Origin: Gillisella vitis
GTDB taxonomy: Bacteria; Pseudomonadota; Alphaproteobacteria; Rhizobiales; Rhizobiaceae
Direction: 5' to 3'
NCBI RefSeq assembly: GCF_014204625.1
Contig: NZ_JACHLU010000025.1
Coordinates: forward strand, 1 to 50,445
DNA: 50,445 nucleotides
The notes beneath the pieces were generated by a model. That model saw nothing but the letters and a program-made list of their open reading frames with translations. It had not been told where the DNA came from and ran no database searches. Shown piece by piece: positions 41,491 through 50,370 of this stretch (positions are counted from its first letter, which is position 1; the number at the start of each line of letters is the position of its first letter). The position numbers were made by a program, and so were the translations under genes.

Positions 41491-41720
41491 AGCTCGCCGT
41501 TCACCCGAGGAATGGGACGACTTCCTCGACAGCTTTATCGACGACAAAAAACTTGTCGCCCGCATCAAAGCAAATTCTCCACGGTAGCATTCGGGCGGTT
41601 ACGAAATTGCAGGGTCGCTATACTTGGGTATTCCATCAGGCGAAATTATAGCGGCCGCCACTGGACGGCTGCGACCGAAATACGAATGAGAAAAAGCGAA
41701 GCGACGAGGATCCCAAAATA

Positions 41721-42347
41721 TCAATATAATTGAATTATTGCTTTTATTAATTCTTGCCTATGAGCAAATTCTATTGCTTCAGTTACAGGAATTGCCGCAA
41801 ATAGAACTAGTCCGTCACGAAATGTATTCCAAAGCATGGCTGGTCTAAAACTATATTCTCGTAAACTATCATTGTAAGCGTTGAATCTTGGCCAGAACCG
41901 AGGATTTTTCTCCAAATATTGCTGATAAGGCTCACCGAATTCAACAAGCAGATATCTCTCCTCACGTTTTACGACCACGTGGAAAACCGCCCAGCAGATT
42001 ACGCCACAAAATATAGCAAATGAAACCATCTCGGTCTGAAGACCAATCCCGAAAGCGGCCAAAATGGACCCGACATAGAGCGGGTTGCGACACAAGCTAT
42101 ATGGACCGTCAGAGATAAGGTCTCTGCTCTTTCGGCCTCCAATGTATAGTGTACACCATAACCGGACCCCAAATCCAGCCAATATGCAGAGGAAGCCGGC
42201 CATCTCAAGCCCGAGGTCGTAATAGGTACTATCATACACCGGCTTAATGACAAAAAGCGTTGCTACGAGAAAGACGCTGCCCGAGACCAATGCAATTTGG
42301 CGTTTGCGCTGAAGATTTCCTAGAGTATGGGAGGCGGATGGCTGCAT
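41721..42347 (-). CDS. Isoprenylcysteine/phospholipid methyltransferase-like membrane protein
   Basis: 208 residues with four to five membrane helices. The ICMT/PEMT core is GPYSLCRNPLYVGSILAAFG near 82-101, with the SAM-binding RNPLY element, and KREERYLLVEFGEPYQQYLE near 127-146, the conserved glutamate pair. Members methylate lipids or small molecules at the membrane; the substrate here is unknown. It is preceded by the MipA gene on the same strand, with a GC-rich hairpin at 42401-42429 between, so it is probably a separate transcript. The N-terminal tail is basic and cytoplasmic. Confidence 0.85.
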   Translation of the reverse strand: MQPSASHTLGNLQRKRQIALVSGSVFLVATLFVIKPVYDSTYYDLGLEMAGFLCILAGFGVRLWCTLYIGGRKSRDLISDGPYSLCRNPLYVGSILAAFGIGLQTEMVSFAIFCGVICWAVFHVVVKREERYLLVEFGEPYQQYLEKNPRFWPRFNAYNDSLREYSFRPAMLWNTFRDGLVLFAAIPVTEAIEFAHRQELIKAIIQLY

Positions 42348-42400
42348 TGTTTATCCGTGAAAGACGGCCGCAATTGCCTAACTGAACACTAGCTTGGGGT

Positions 42401-42429
42401 GTGCGCGCCCCTCAGGAATACGCGCGCAC
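42401..42429 (-). terminator. GC-rich hairpin between MipA and methyltransferase genes
   Basis: GTGCGCGC and GCGCGCAC pair over a 13-nt loop, about 105 bp beyond the MipA stop. There is no T-run, so intrinsic termination is uncertain. Confidence 0.35.
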
Positions 42430-42532
42430 CAAATTTGCTATGTCATGCTCATTTGAGGCCGAGGCTGACCGATTAAAAATCATGCCGCAAACTACAGATA
42501 CGCAGTTTGTTGGGTCGGAGTGCTTTGGTTTC

Positions 42533-43378
42533 CTAGAACTTGTAACCTACGACGGCCATAAATGAGGGCTGCACCTTTTCTTCAACGATCGGGCTATCCG
42601 CTGCGTCGCCGACGAGAAAACCTACCCCAGCCTCTCCGCGAACGAGCCAGTTTTCCGTAAACATGTAGGTTGCTGAAGCAGTAACATCCAGTCGCTTGAG
42701 GCCAGCTTCCGCCTTGTACTCTGCCAGACCTGAAGCGGCAGATTGCGCGGCAGTTACCCCGAAGTACGATTCCATATGTTTATCATTGGCAATGGTTGCG
42801 GACGCGCCTGCTGACAAGATCAGCTTTTCCGTTACCGGTGCCGTGAACTCTGCTCCGAACTTCCCGATCAGGCTTTCACTGCCATCAATGGTCTGGTCAA
42901 CCTCCGCATAGAGCTCCAACGCATTCCACTTATAGGCAGCCTTTGCTCCCACAGTGGCGGCGAAATCGATATCACCAAGCCCCCTTAGCCTGTCATTATC
43001 GTCCTCTTCACGACCCATTTCATATCCAACCTTGCCCGACAGAGAAAAGCCACCGTGATCGAGAACTTTAACCGAGATACCCCGGGGATCGATCGTCAAC
43101 CAGTCGCTGTAGGTAAGAATAATCGCCGGCACGGGACTCACGGTGAAGTCTTTACTGCCTTCATATTCCGGGGCATACATCGCTCCTGCGCCGATGATAA
43201 GCCCCCATTTTGACTCCACTTGCTGGTGATCGAAACGGGAGTTGTCGAACGCGGGCTCGGGGACCTGTTCTGATATCGCATCGGCTGCGCGGACCTCGGT
43301 GGAAACCGCCACCAGTGCTATGACTGCACCAAGCGAACTCAGGTTGAAAATTTGGTTTGATCTATTAAGCGGCTTCAT
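42533..43378 (-). CDS. MipA/OmpV-family outer-membrane protein
   Basis: 281 residues. Signal peptide to about residue 31 (LGAVIALVAVSTEVRA|AD). The mature protein is a predicted beta-barrel of the MipA/OmpV type: WGLIIGAGAMYAPEYEGSKD, VSPVPAIILTYSDWLTIDPR, ELYAEVDQTIDGSESLIGKF, and the terminal strand SFMAVVGYKF ending in aromatic Phe as usual for outer-membrane barrels. It lies 145 bp after the sensor kinase gene on the same strand. MipA-like genes are often neighbours of two-component systems and efflux pumps; whether it serves as outer channel here is speculative. Confidence 0.9.
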   Translation of the reverse strand: MKPLNRSNQIFNLSSLGAVIALVAVSTEVRAADAISEQVPEPAFDNSRFDHQQVESKWGLIIGAGAMYAPEYEGSKDFTVSPVPAIILTYSDWLTIDPRGISVKVLDHGGFSLSGKVGYEMGREEDDNDRLRGLGDIDFAATVGAKAAYKWNALELYAEVDQTIDGSESLIGKFGAEFTAPVTEKLILSAGASATIANDKHMESYFGVTAAQSAASGLAEYKAEAGLKRLDVTASATYMFTENWLVRGEAGVGFLVGDAADSPIVEEKVQPSFMAVVGYKF

Positions 43379-43522
43379 CTCTGCTCCATTTTTTTGCTCT
43401 CAACGCGTCACGTGCAGAACCGCCTGGGCCGCGTAAGGCTTATATTTCCCACTAAATTGTTGGGTTGGAGATGTCGTTTTATTACAGTTTGTTACGAGTA
43501 TCGGCATTTTCTGCCTTGATCG

Positions 43523-44860
43523 TCAGCTCGTGACAGGAAAGGAGAATGTCAGTCTCACTACGAGTCCATTTGGGACATTATTATCGAACTCGATGTTGCC
43601 ACCATGATCGCGGACGATTTCTTCGACAATAGAAAGTCCCAGCCCAAAGCCGGCCTGTCCATCTTTCTTTGTCCTCGCAGAATTGAGCTGAAAAAAGGGT
43701 TCAAAGACGCGCTGCCTGAACTGTTCGGGGATACCAGGCCCATGATCGCGAACTTCAATGCGGATGAAATTTGGCCTTTGAATCAGAATCAGCTCAACGT
43801 CGCCACCAAACTTTATGCCGTTCTCGCAGAGATTGGTTATTGCGCGCGTTAGAGCTGTTGGCTTGCATAGCCAGATGAGACGACCCGGTCCGGTATAGCT
43901 AATTGTCGCACCCACGTCCGAGAAATCGTCGCATATTGTCTGCATTATGCTCGCTAGATCTGTTCTCTCTGGGCGCTCCTTGCCGCGATCGTCGCGCAAA
44001 TAGTCCAGTGTAATATCGATCATCGCGTTGATATGTTGAATGTCTGAGAGGATCTGTTCGCGGACTGAGGCATCCTCAATCCGTTCGGCCCGAAGACGCA
44101 CGCGAGTGAGCGGTGTCCGTAGATCGTGGCCTACACTGCGCAGCATGGCAGTGCGAGTGCGCATCATATCGTGGATTCTGGTTCGCATTTCGTTCAATGC
44201 CCTAGCAAGACCAGCAATCTCAACACTGCCAGCCTCGGGCAAGGGCGTGTTTTGCGATAGAAATAGCTCAGTGTCACTGATCTTGTTTGAAATTGCCATC
44301 AATGGAGCTGTCAAAAATCTCATTCCAAAAATAGAAAAAAGCAAGCTAAGCGTCAGAAAAGACAGAGTATAATATAGCATCGCTCCCGTGAAATCTTGGG
44401 TTAATATGCTATCTGGAAATGAACGATACAGCAAAACCTCCATGTCGTTTATCGGGAGTACCAACATGGGTTTCTTGCCGATCATTGAGACTTTGGCACC
44501 TCTGGGCAGAGCCTCGTCGGTCGGAAATAGGAACGATAACAACGCACCAAAATTTGAGCGCATCCCTTCCGGACCAGGGAGCTTTTCAAATTGTTCTCGT
44601 GTCAACACTTCTATATCAATGCCAACTTCGGCGGAGCGGCTAACAATGCGTCGCCGTTCATCTTCGTCCGCTGTATCAAGCAAATATGCAAGCGTTAGAG
44701 CCCGTTGGCCAATAAGGTCTACATCAGCGATATCATTGTAGTCAAAGTTGCTTATGCTCTCAATCAGCCGCCCGGTTATTATCACGGAGAAAACCGCGAG
44801 CATGACGACGATCATAAGTTGACCGCGGATCGTGGACACACCGAAACACAGGAAACGCAT
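43523..44860 (-). CDS. Sensor histidine kinase of an OmpR-type two-component system
   Basis: 445 residues. TM1 (GQLMIVVMLAVFSVIITG, 13-30), periplasmic domain (about 31-160), TM2 (MLYYTLSFLTLSLLFSIFGM), HAMP (TAPLMAISNKISDTELFL), dimerisation/phosphoacceptor segment with His245 in RSVGHDLRTPLTRVRLRAE, and the ATPase domain with NLCENGIKFG, RDHGPGIP and GFGLGLSIVEEI. It starts at the stop codon of the regulator gene, with which it is cotranscribed. It probably senses a pump substrate or envelope stress and controls the RND genes upstream. Confidence 0.93.
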   Translation of the reverse strand: MRFLCFGVSTIRGQLMIVVMLAVFSVIITGRLIESISNFDYNDIADVDLIGQRALTLAYLLDTADEDERRRIVSRSAEVGIDIEVLTREQFEKLPGPEGMRSNFGALLSFLFPTDEALPRGAKVSMIGKKPMLVLPINDMEVLLYRSFPDSILTQDFTGAMLYYTLSFLTLSLLFSIFGMRFLTAPLMAISNKISDTELFLSQNTPLPEAGSVEIAGLARALNEMRTRIHDMMRTRTAMLRSVGHDLRTPLTRVRLRAERIEDASVREQILSDIQHINAMIDITLDYLRDDRGKERPERTDLASIMQTICDDFSDVGATISYTGPGRLIWLCKPTALTRAITNLCENGIKFGGDVELILIQRPNFIRIEVRDHGPGIPEQFRQRVFEPFFQLNSARTKKDGQAGFGLGLSIVEEIVRDHGGNIEFDNNVPNGLVVRLTFSFPVTS

Positions 44861-45582
44861 CAGGCCTCCACCACGGTGGCAGTAAACACATATCCTCCCA
44901 GTCGAACTGTTTTCAGAAGCACTGGGTCGGATGCGTCCGTTTCAATTTTCTGCCGCAAGCGTCTGATGTGGACGTCGACACTACGCTCGATTGGACCAGC
45001 CAACCCAGTATGGGTAAGTGACAAGAGCTCTTCTCGCGTGATCACTCGCCCCGGATTTCGGCAAAACGCCAGCAAAAGATCAAACTCGGTCGTTGTGAGA
45101 GAAATTCTTGCGTTGGTGGAATCGTGAACCTGCCGCCTTACAGGATCAATTCTCCATCCATCGAAGCGAAGAGCGATCTGACGATCGGGTGTCGCAAGCC
45201 CGTAAGAAGCCCTTCTTAATGCGCTACGAATCCGAGCAACGACCTCTCTTGGACTGAAGGGCTTGGTAATATAGTCGTCAGCTCCCACTTCTAGACCTAC
45301 AATTCTGTCAACCTCTTCTCCGAGAGAGGTAACCAGAATAATTGGAATTGTTTTTTCGGACCGCAAACGTCGGCAAAGACTTATCCCATCTTCGCCAGGA
45401 AGCATGACATCCAGAATGATGAGATCGAACGTAAACTGCCTCATGCGCGCGAACATCTCGTTACCGTCTTCGACAGTTGTCGCGTTCATTCCATTTTCGC
45501 GCATGGTCTCAGCAAGAAGCGCTCCGATTTCGGGATCATCTTCAACGATAAGTATGTGCGGAATCCGGTTCGCTGAATTCAT
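44860..45582 (-). CDS. OmpR-family response regulator
   Basis: 240 residues. Receiver domain (8-122) with the acidic pair ED in LIVEDDPEIG, phosphoacceptor Asp58 in LIILDVMLPGEDG and Lys in DDYITKPFSPREV. The C-terminal winged helix (about 140-235) has RISLTTTEFDLLLAFCRNPG and RSVDVHIRRLRQKIE. AGGGAGG lies a few bases before the ATG. It sits between the RND pump and the kinase, so it likely controls the efflux operon. Confidence 0.95.
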   Translation of the reverse strand: MNSANRIPHILIVEDDPEIGALLAETMRENGMNATTVEDGNEMFARMRQFTFDLIILDVMLPGEDGISLCRRLRSEKTIPIILVTSLGEEVDRIVGLEVGADDYITKPFSPREVVARIRSALRRASYGLATPDRQIALRFDGWRIDPVRRQVHDSTNARISLTTTEFDLLLAFCRNPGRVITREELLSLTHTGLAGPIERSVDVHIRRLRQKIETDASDPVLLKTVRLGGYVFTATVVEA

Positions 45583-45704
45583 TTTTTGCCTCCCTAGCGC
45601 AGCCGATGCGCATTTGATCTTTGGTGGAGCGAAATCCTCAAACTATTTTATGACCTGTATTTTTGCATCTTATGATTTTTGACCAGCGCTCACCACCCAA
45701 ACAT

Positions 45705-48700
45705 TTATGCCAAGCCTCGGCTCTTCTCCGTCTGTTGATTTGGTAAACAGGATCGGAACAGGGCTTTGGTGCGGTCGTTAAAGTCAGACACGATCAGATG
45801 AATAGCCGGGATTACAATCAACGAAAGAAACGTAGATACGATCAAACCGCCAGACACCGCAATCGCCATCGGAGCGCGGAATTCGCCGCCGTCACCCACT
45901 GCGAGCATGGATGGTACCATTCCACCCACCATAGCGAGCGTTGTCATGATAATCGGGCGGACCCGCTCTTTACAGGCCTCGACTATCGCTTCATACCGCG
46001 AATGACCATGGGCCTCAATTTCGACAGCGAAATCAACGAGCATGATCGAGTTCTTCGTCACGATGCCCATCAACATCAAGATGCCGATCACGACCGGAAG
46101 CGAAATCGCCGTGCCGGTCATGTAAAGGGCCGCCGCAACACCTCCGACCGATAACGGGAGTGCCGCGAGGATCGTCATTGGTGTGAAGACGTTACCGAAC
46201 AGCAATATCAAAACAATGAGAACAAGCATGAGCCCCGAACACATGGCAACGACAAAGTTGCTGAAGACATCGCCCTGGGTGTCCGAATCCCCAGTTGCCT
46301 GTAGTCGCACGCCTTGAGGCAGAGACTGTGTGGCTTCGAGTTGAGCCAGTCGCTCCATCCCCTCACCCAAAGTTAGACCCTCGGCAATGTCAGCACCGAT
46401 TTTAATTGTGCGCTGGCGATCAAAGCGATCTATTGAAGAAACGGTTTGATCAAAACGAAAGTCGACAAGACTGGAAAGCGGCACGCTGAAGCCGGCGTCG
46501 GTTGGGACGCCGAGCAGTTCGAGCGACCCGAGATCGTCCCGGCTTTGGCGTGCCAACAGCAGACGTATTGGAATCTGACGGCCACTCTCGATAAAAGTGG
46601 GCAAATTGCTGTCTACATCGCCAATAGTCGATATTCGCAATGTCTCTGCAATCGTAGCCGTTGATACGCCAAGCACAGCCGTCTTGTCAGTTTGCACTTC
46701 CATCTTGAGTTCGGGACGCATCGCCGCATTTTCCGTAGACGGATTGATGAATGCATCTTCTTTCGCCATCTCAGCCACTATCGCATCTGCGGCTTTCTGG
46801 GCGGTGTTACCATCGGTGCTCAGGACTGCGAATGTTAAGTCTCTACCGCCACCGGAATTGAGGAACTGAAGACGCACATCCGGAATTTTTGACAGTATTT
46901 TTTCAATTGAGGCTTGAACATCAAATGACGAAAGCTTGCGTTTGGACTTGTGGACCAGATCGATGGACACCGCGGCGCGGCGAACATCAAGTTCCCCCGA
47001 AGGGCTGGTGCCCCCCTGAACGAATACCCCTTCTACCTCCTCCAACTGGCGGATACGTTTAGCGATCTCGTCGCTTACAGTCCGGGTCTCGGCAAGGGTC
47101 GACCCCGAAGGAAGCTCCACCGACAAGGCAAGGCGGCCAGTATCTTCCTCTGGCAGGAACGCAGTGGGAAGTGTCTGGAGCGAGAAAATGGATAGAGCAA
47201 AAAAGGCTATAGACGTTGCGAAGGTTGTCCATTTGCGTCGAAGTGATAGCCTCAACGTCTTTTCGTATAGGCGTCCGACGGCACCCTGCGGTTTTTCAAG
47301 AGGCGGAACGCTCGACATGATGTAGGCGGCCATGATTGGCGTGATCAGTCGAGCCACCAGCAACGAGAAAAATACCGAGATAGCAACGGTGAGACCAAAC
47401 TCCTTGAAATAGAGGCCTACGACCCCCTTCATCAGTCCTACTGGCGCAAAAACAGCGATAATAGTTGCTGAAATTGCAATGACAGCCAGACCAATCTCTC
47501 CCGATGCGTCGAGCGCTGCCCGGTAGGCGGATTTCCCCATGTTACGATGTCGTACAACATTCTCGATCTCGACGATCGCATCATCGACCAGAATGCCTGT
47601 AACAAGTGTGATTGCCAGCAAACTCAAGATATTCAGAGAAAATCCAAGCATGTCGATTGCGAAGAAAGTCGGAAGGATCGATAGCGGAAGAGCCACGGCT
47701 GCTACCAGTGTCGTTCGCCAGTCTCGCAGGAACAGGAACACTACGACAACCGCAAGAGCTGCTCCTTCCAACAGTGTGTTGATGGCAGACTGATAATTGC
47801 CAGAGGTATAGCTAACACTATCATCTACGACCTGAAACGTTAGTAAGGGATACTGCGCGCCAACGTCTACCAGTGCATCCGAAACAGCCGCCGCAACGGC
47901 CACGTCGCTTGCACCGAGTGATCTAAATATCGAAAATCCCACAACGTCTGCACCATTCAATGTTGCGAAATCGCGCGGCTCGCCGACGGTGTCTGAAATA
48001 CGTCCAAGATCACCAAGTAGAATGTGGCGGGTGCCAGGAGTTGCGACACGAAGACTTGCGAGACCATCGACAGTATCAACGGCAGCTTCTGTCGTCAGTG
48101 CCTGCTCGCGGCCATTGAGTTCACTACGACCACCCGATACGTCCAGCTGTGTCCGCATCAGGCTTTCGTTCACCGAACTCGCAGTCAGCGAATACGCATG
48201 CAGCCGATTGGGATCCAGCTCAACATGGATTTCCCGATCAACGCCACCGACACGGTCAATTCTTCCAACGCCGGCAACCCCTTGCAGTTCGCGTACCAGC
48301 TTGTCATCGATAAACCACGAGATGTCTGCCTTGCTCATACCCTCTCCGGAAACAGCGTAGGTGACAACAGCTTGAGATTCTTGCTCCATGCGCTCGATGA
48401 GGGGTTCATCGATTGTATCAGGCAGGTCCGATCTGATTTTAGCGATAGCGTCGCGCACGTCGGTAACCGCACGATCGGTTGTAACCACTCCCAGCTCGAA
48501 CTCAACCTTAGTGGTCGAACGGCCTTCAGTGATTGTCGACGTGAGTTCTTCGACACCTGTCAAGGATGCAATTGCGTTCTCGACCAGCTTGGTGACTTCG
48601 GTCTCAAGTTCGCTTGGCTTCACTCCAGCCTGGTCGATTGTAACGGTCACCAGAGGAACGTTGACCGCTGGGAAGTAAGTGATCGGAAGCCTGGTAAAGC

Positions 48701-48788
48701 TATAGACCCCAATAATGGTCAACGCGACAAAAAGCAGGATAGACGGCAAAGGATTACGAATTGCCCAGGCGGAAACATTGCTATTCAT
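45705..48788 (-). CDS. RND efflux pump inner-membrane subunit (HAE1 family)
   Basis: 1027 residues, the usual length. Marks: WAIRNPLPSILLFVALTIIG with first helix, the proton-relay pair in GILVDDAIVEIENVVRHRNM, the second-half GIVTKNSIMLVDFAVEIEA with the relay Lys, and the end PAIHLIVSDF. Twelve membrane helices and two large periplasmic loops are evident. It exports drugs, metals-chelated or aromatic compounds by proton antiport as a trimer. Its ATG overlaps the stop of the fusion-protein gene (ATGA). No TolC-type outer channel gene is in the window. Confidence 0.95.
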   Translation of the reverse strand: MNSNVSAWAIRNPLPSILLFVALTIIGVYSFTRLPITYFPAVNVPLVTVTIDQAGVKPSELETEVTKLVENAIASLTGVEELTSTITEGRSTTKVEFELGVVTTDRAVTDVRDAIAKIRSDLPDTIDEPLIERMEQESQAVVTYAVSGEGMSKADISWFIDDKLVRELQGVAGVGRIDRVGGVDREIHVELDPNRLHAYSLTASSVNESLMRTQLDVSGGRSELNGREQALTTEAAVDTVDGLASLRVATPGTRHILLGDLGRISDTVGEPRDFATLNGADVVGFSIFRSLGASDVAVAAAVSDALVDVGAQYPLLTFQVVDDSVSYTSGNYQSAINTLLEGAALAVVVVFLFLRDWRTTLVAAVALPLSILPTFFAIDMLGFSLNILSLLAITLVTGILVDDAIVEIENVVRHRNMGKSAYRAALDASGEIGLAVIAISATIIAVFAPVGLMKGVVGLYFKEFGLTVAISVFFSLLVARLITPIMAAYIMSSVPPLEKPQGAVGRLYEKTLRLSLRRKWTTFATSIAFFALSIFSLQTLPTAFLPEEDTGRLALSVELPSGSTLAETRTVSDEIAKRIRQLEEVEGVFVQGGTSPSGELDVRRAAVSIDLVHKSKRKLSSFDVQASIEKILSKIPDVRLQFLNSGGGRDLTFAVLSTDGNTAQKAADAIVAEMAKEDAFINPSTENAAMRPELKMEVQTDKTAVLGVSTATIAETLRISTIGDVDSNLPTFIESGRQIPIRLLLARQSRDDLGSLELLGVPTDAGFSVPLSSLVDFRFDQTVSSIDRFDRQRTIKIGADIAEGLTLGEGMERLAQLEATQSLPQGVRLQATGDSDTQGDVFSNFVVAMCSGLMLVLIVLILLFGNVFTPMTILAALPLSVGGVAAALYMTGTAISLPVVIGILMLMGIVTKNSIMLVDFAVEIEAHGHSRYEAIVEACKERVRPIIMTTLAMVGGMVPSMLAVGDGGEFRAPMAIAVSGGLIVSTFLSLIVIPAIHLIVSDFNDRTKALFRSCLPNQQTEKSRGLA

Positions 48789-50020
48789 TGCGCGACACTC
48801 CCAACAGCATCGAGCAACGAAAGCTGTCCTTGTTTTGAGCCGGGCGTCTGAACGGCATCGATCTTTTCGTCTGCCTTTAGAAAGCTGCCGGACTTGATGA
48901 CAACGATCTCGCCTTCATCAACGCCATCTATGACTTCTATTGCTGTCCCCGCTTGAGAACCCAAGGTCACCGGACGCAGGATTGCGCGATCATTCTCGAC
49001 AACGAATATACTGACTTCGCCATTCTGGGTTTTGACTGCGGTGGCCGGGACAGTGACATTTGAGCGCCTTGCGATCTCTATTCGACCGTGTACGAAGGCT
49101 CCGGGAATGAGAGCCTGACCTTGTGCGAGTTCTACCCGGACTGTGCCCATTCTCGTCGATGGATCTATTTGGGCGGCATTCAATCGCACTCGACCCGGGA
49201 TAGTTTCGTCACCACCTGGCACTGTAACCTCAGCGCGCATACCTTCCTTGAGGCGCACAAAGTTGGTTTCGCTGACGCTGGCCTCCATTTCGATCAGTCC
49301 ATCTTTTGCCAGAATGAACAACGGATCTGCTGAAGACGATGTCATCGCACCCACACGCGCGTTTCGGCTCAAAATTAGGCCCGTCACCGGCGCACGGACT
49401 GTGCTCCGGTCAATCGTCAGAGCTATTTCAGCGCGCTCGCGTTCAATGAGCTTTCGATCCGCTTCGGCAAGCATCAGCGATTGACGTTCAAGCTCCAGCT
49501 GCGACTTTGCCCGTGAGAAGGCACCCTCATGCTCATCGAGCATTTGCTGCGAAACAGCTCCCGTTCCCAAAAGTGACCTGCTTCGCTCCACCACCTTACG
49601 CGTCTCACGTTCGGTAACGGACGCGACCTCGACACGGCTACGCTCTTGCGCGACGGCGGCTGCGGCCCTTTCCAGCTGAACGGTATTCTTATCCAGAAGA
49701 AGAGCCGCATCCGTAGAATCAAGCAAGGCAAGCGGCTGTCCTTTCGACACGACCGTTCCCACCTCCACAAGGATATCCGTCACCTCTTTGCCTTCAACCA
49801 GCGCGTTGACGCGGACCACTTCCTTTGCAATGAGTGAACCGATCACGGGAACGTGGTCGTGGATAGTGGCTCGCTCTGCTGCAGCCACGGTGACTGTTTT
49901 GATTTCCTGGCCGAGGACTTCTCCAGCCGGATAGAGAGTAAGCGAGGAAAACAGCGCTGAAGCCGAAAGGGACTTTGCTGCTCGCCGCAGAATGAAAATC
50001 AGCTTTTCTTGAAGCGTCAT
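48785..50020 (-). CDS. RND efflux membrane fusion protein (AcrA/HlyD type)
   Basis: About 411 residues from the ATG at 50020 (a GTG at 50029 is in frame; neither has a strong ribosome site). A signal or anchor segment (SLSASALFSSLTLYPAGEVL) is followed by the lipoyl half (VRVNALVEGKEVTDILVEVG), a long coiled-coil hairpin (about 100-190, LLDKNTVQLERAAAAVAQER onwards), the second lipoyl half (APVTGLILSRNARVGAMTSS) and barrel domains. It links the RND pump to an outer channel in the periplasm. First gene of the efflux locus; an inverted repeat at 50066-50093 lies upstream. Confidence 0.92.
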   Translation of the reverse strand: MTLQEKLIFILRRAAKSLSASALFSSLTLYPAGEVLGQEIKTVTVAAAERATIHDHVPVIGSLIAKEVVRVNALVEGKEVTDILVEVGTVVSKGQPLALLDSTDAALLLDKNTVQLERAAAAVAQERSRVEVASVTERETRKVVERSRSLLGTGAVSQQMLDEHEGAFSRAKSQLELERQSLMLAEADRKLIERERAEIALTIDRSTVRAPVTGLILSRNARVGAMTSSSADPLFILAKDGLIEMEASVSETNFVRLKEGMRAEVTVPGGDETIPGRVRLNAAQIDPSTRMGTVRVELAQGQALIPGAFVHGRIEIARRSNVTVPATAVKTQNGEVSIFVVENDRAILRPVTLGSQAGTAIEVIDGVDEGEIVVIKSGSFLKADEKIDAVQTPGSKQGQLSLLDAVGSVAQ

Positions 50021-50065
50021 GAGATGCACCGCTGTTGGCCGCCGGCACCCTGCAGACGATCACTC

Positions 50066-50093
50066 GCCATATCTACCGAATACACGATATGGC
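50066..50093. promoter_or_regulatory. Inverted repeat upstream of the efflux operon
   Basis: GCCATATC and GATATGGC are separated by 12 bp, 46 bp before the fusion-protein start. A binding site for a regulator is plausible; no consensus is recognised. Confidence 0.35.
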
Positions 50094-50252
50094 CAATGTT
50101 TTGATATTTTAAGATTTGTTACAGTCAGGCCCGAAGCTCAGCACAAGGCCGTCAATGAGTCTGTCTTCCAAATGGTGAGAAGGCGACCAGCTCGAACCAA
50201 AACTCGTCCCATGTTTGGCCGCTTTCAGTGCGGCAAACTTGTTTGGTCGTCA

Positions 50253-50349
50253 CTATAGCATCGTGCCATAAATCGGAATCGGCACGATGCTATAGCTTTT
50301 TGTTTTTGCATCGGATGTTTCCGAAAACCGGGGCCACTTTTCGGGCCGA
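50253..50349 (-). repeat. Repeat B, copy 3 (inverted)
   Basis: Reverse complement of copies at 101-197 and 41395-41490 with few differences. It lies directly beside the IS5-like transposase end at the right edge, mirroring the left edge. Confidence 0.87.
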
Positions 50350-50370
50350 CGCTTTAGGATGAGGACTCAA

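Larger units (their letters stand above)
41035..41720. other. Repeat-rich stretch with gene remnants
   Basis: No complete gene. ATG at 41205, with AGGAG upstream, starts MDFMPKTKIGVAATSVAGTA but runs into repeat A after 26 codons. After repeat B, 41491-41580 encodes ARRSPEEWDDFLDSFIDDKK up to a stop, which looks like the C-terminus of a small antitoxin-like or regulatory protein. A further frame up to about 41690 reads YEIAGSLYLGIPSGEIIAAA before its stop. I recognise none of the parent genes. Confidence 0.45.

Noticed and set aside
44388..45127. Plus-strand frames over the kinase and regulator genes
   Set aside because: Shadows of the two-component genes; no ribosome sites and no recognisable product.
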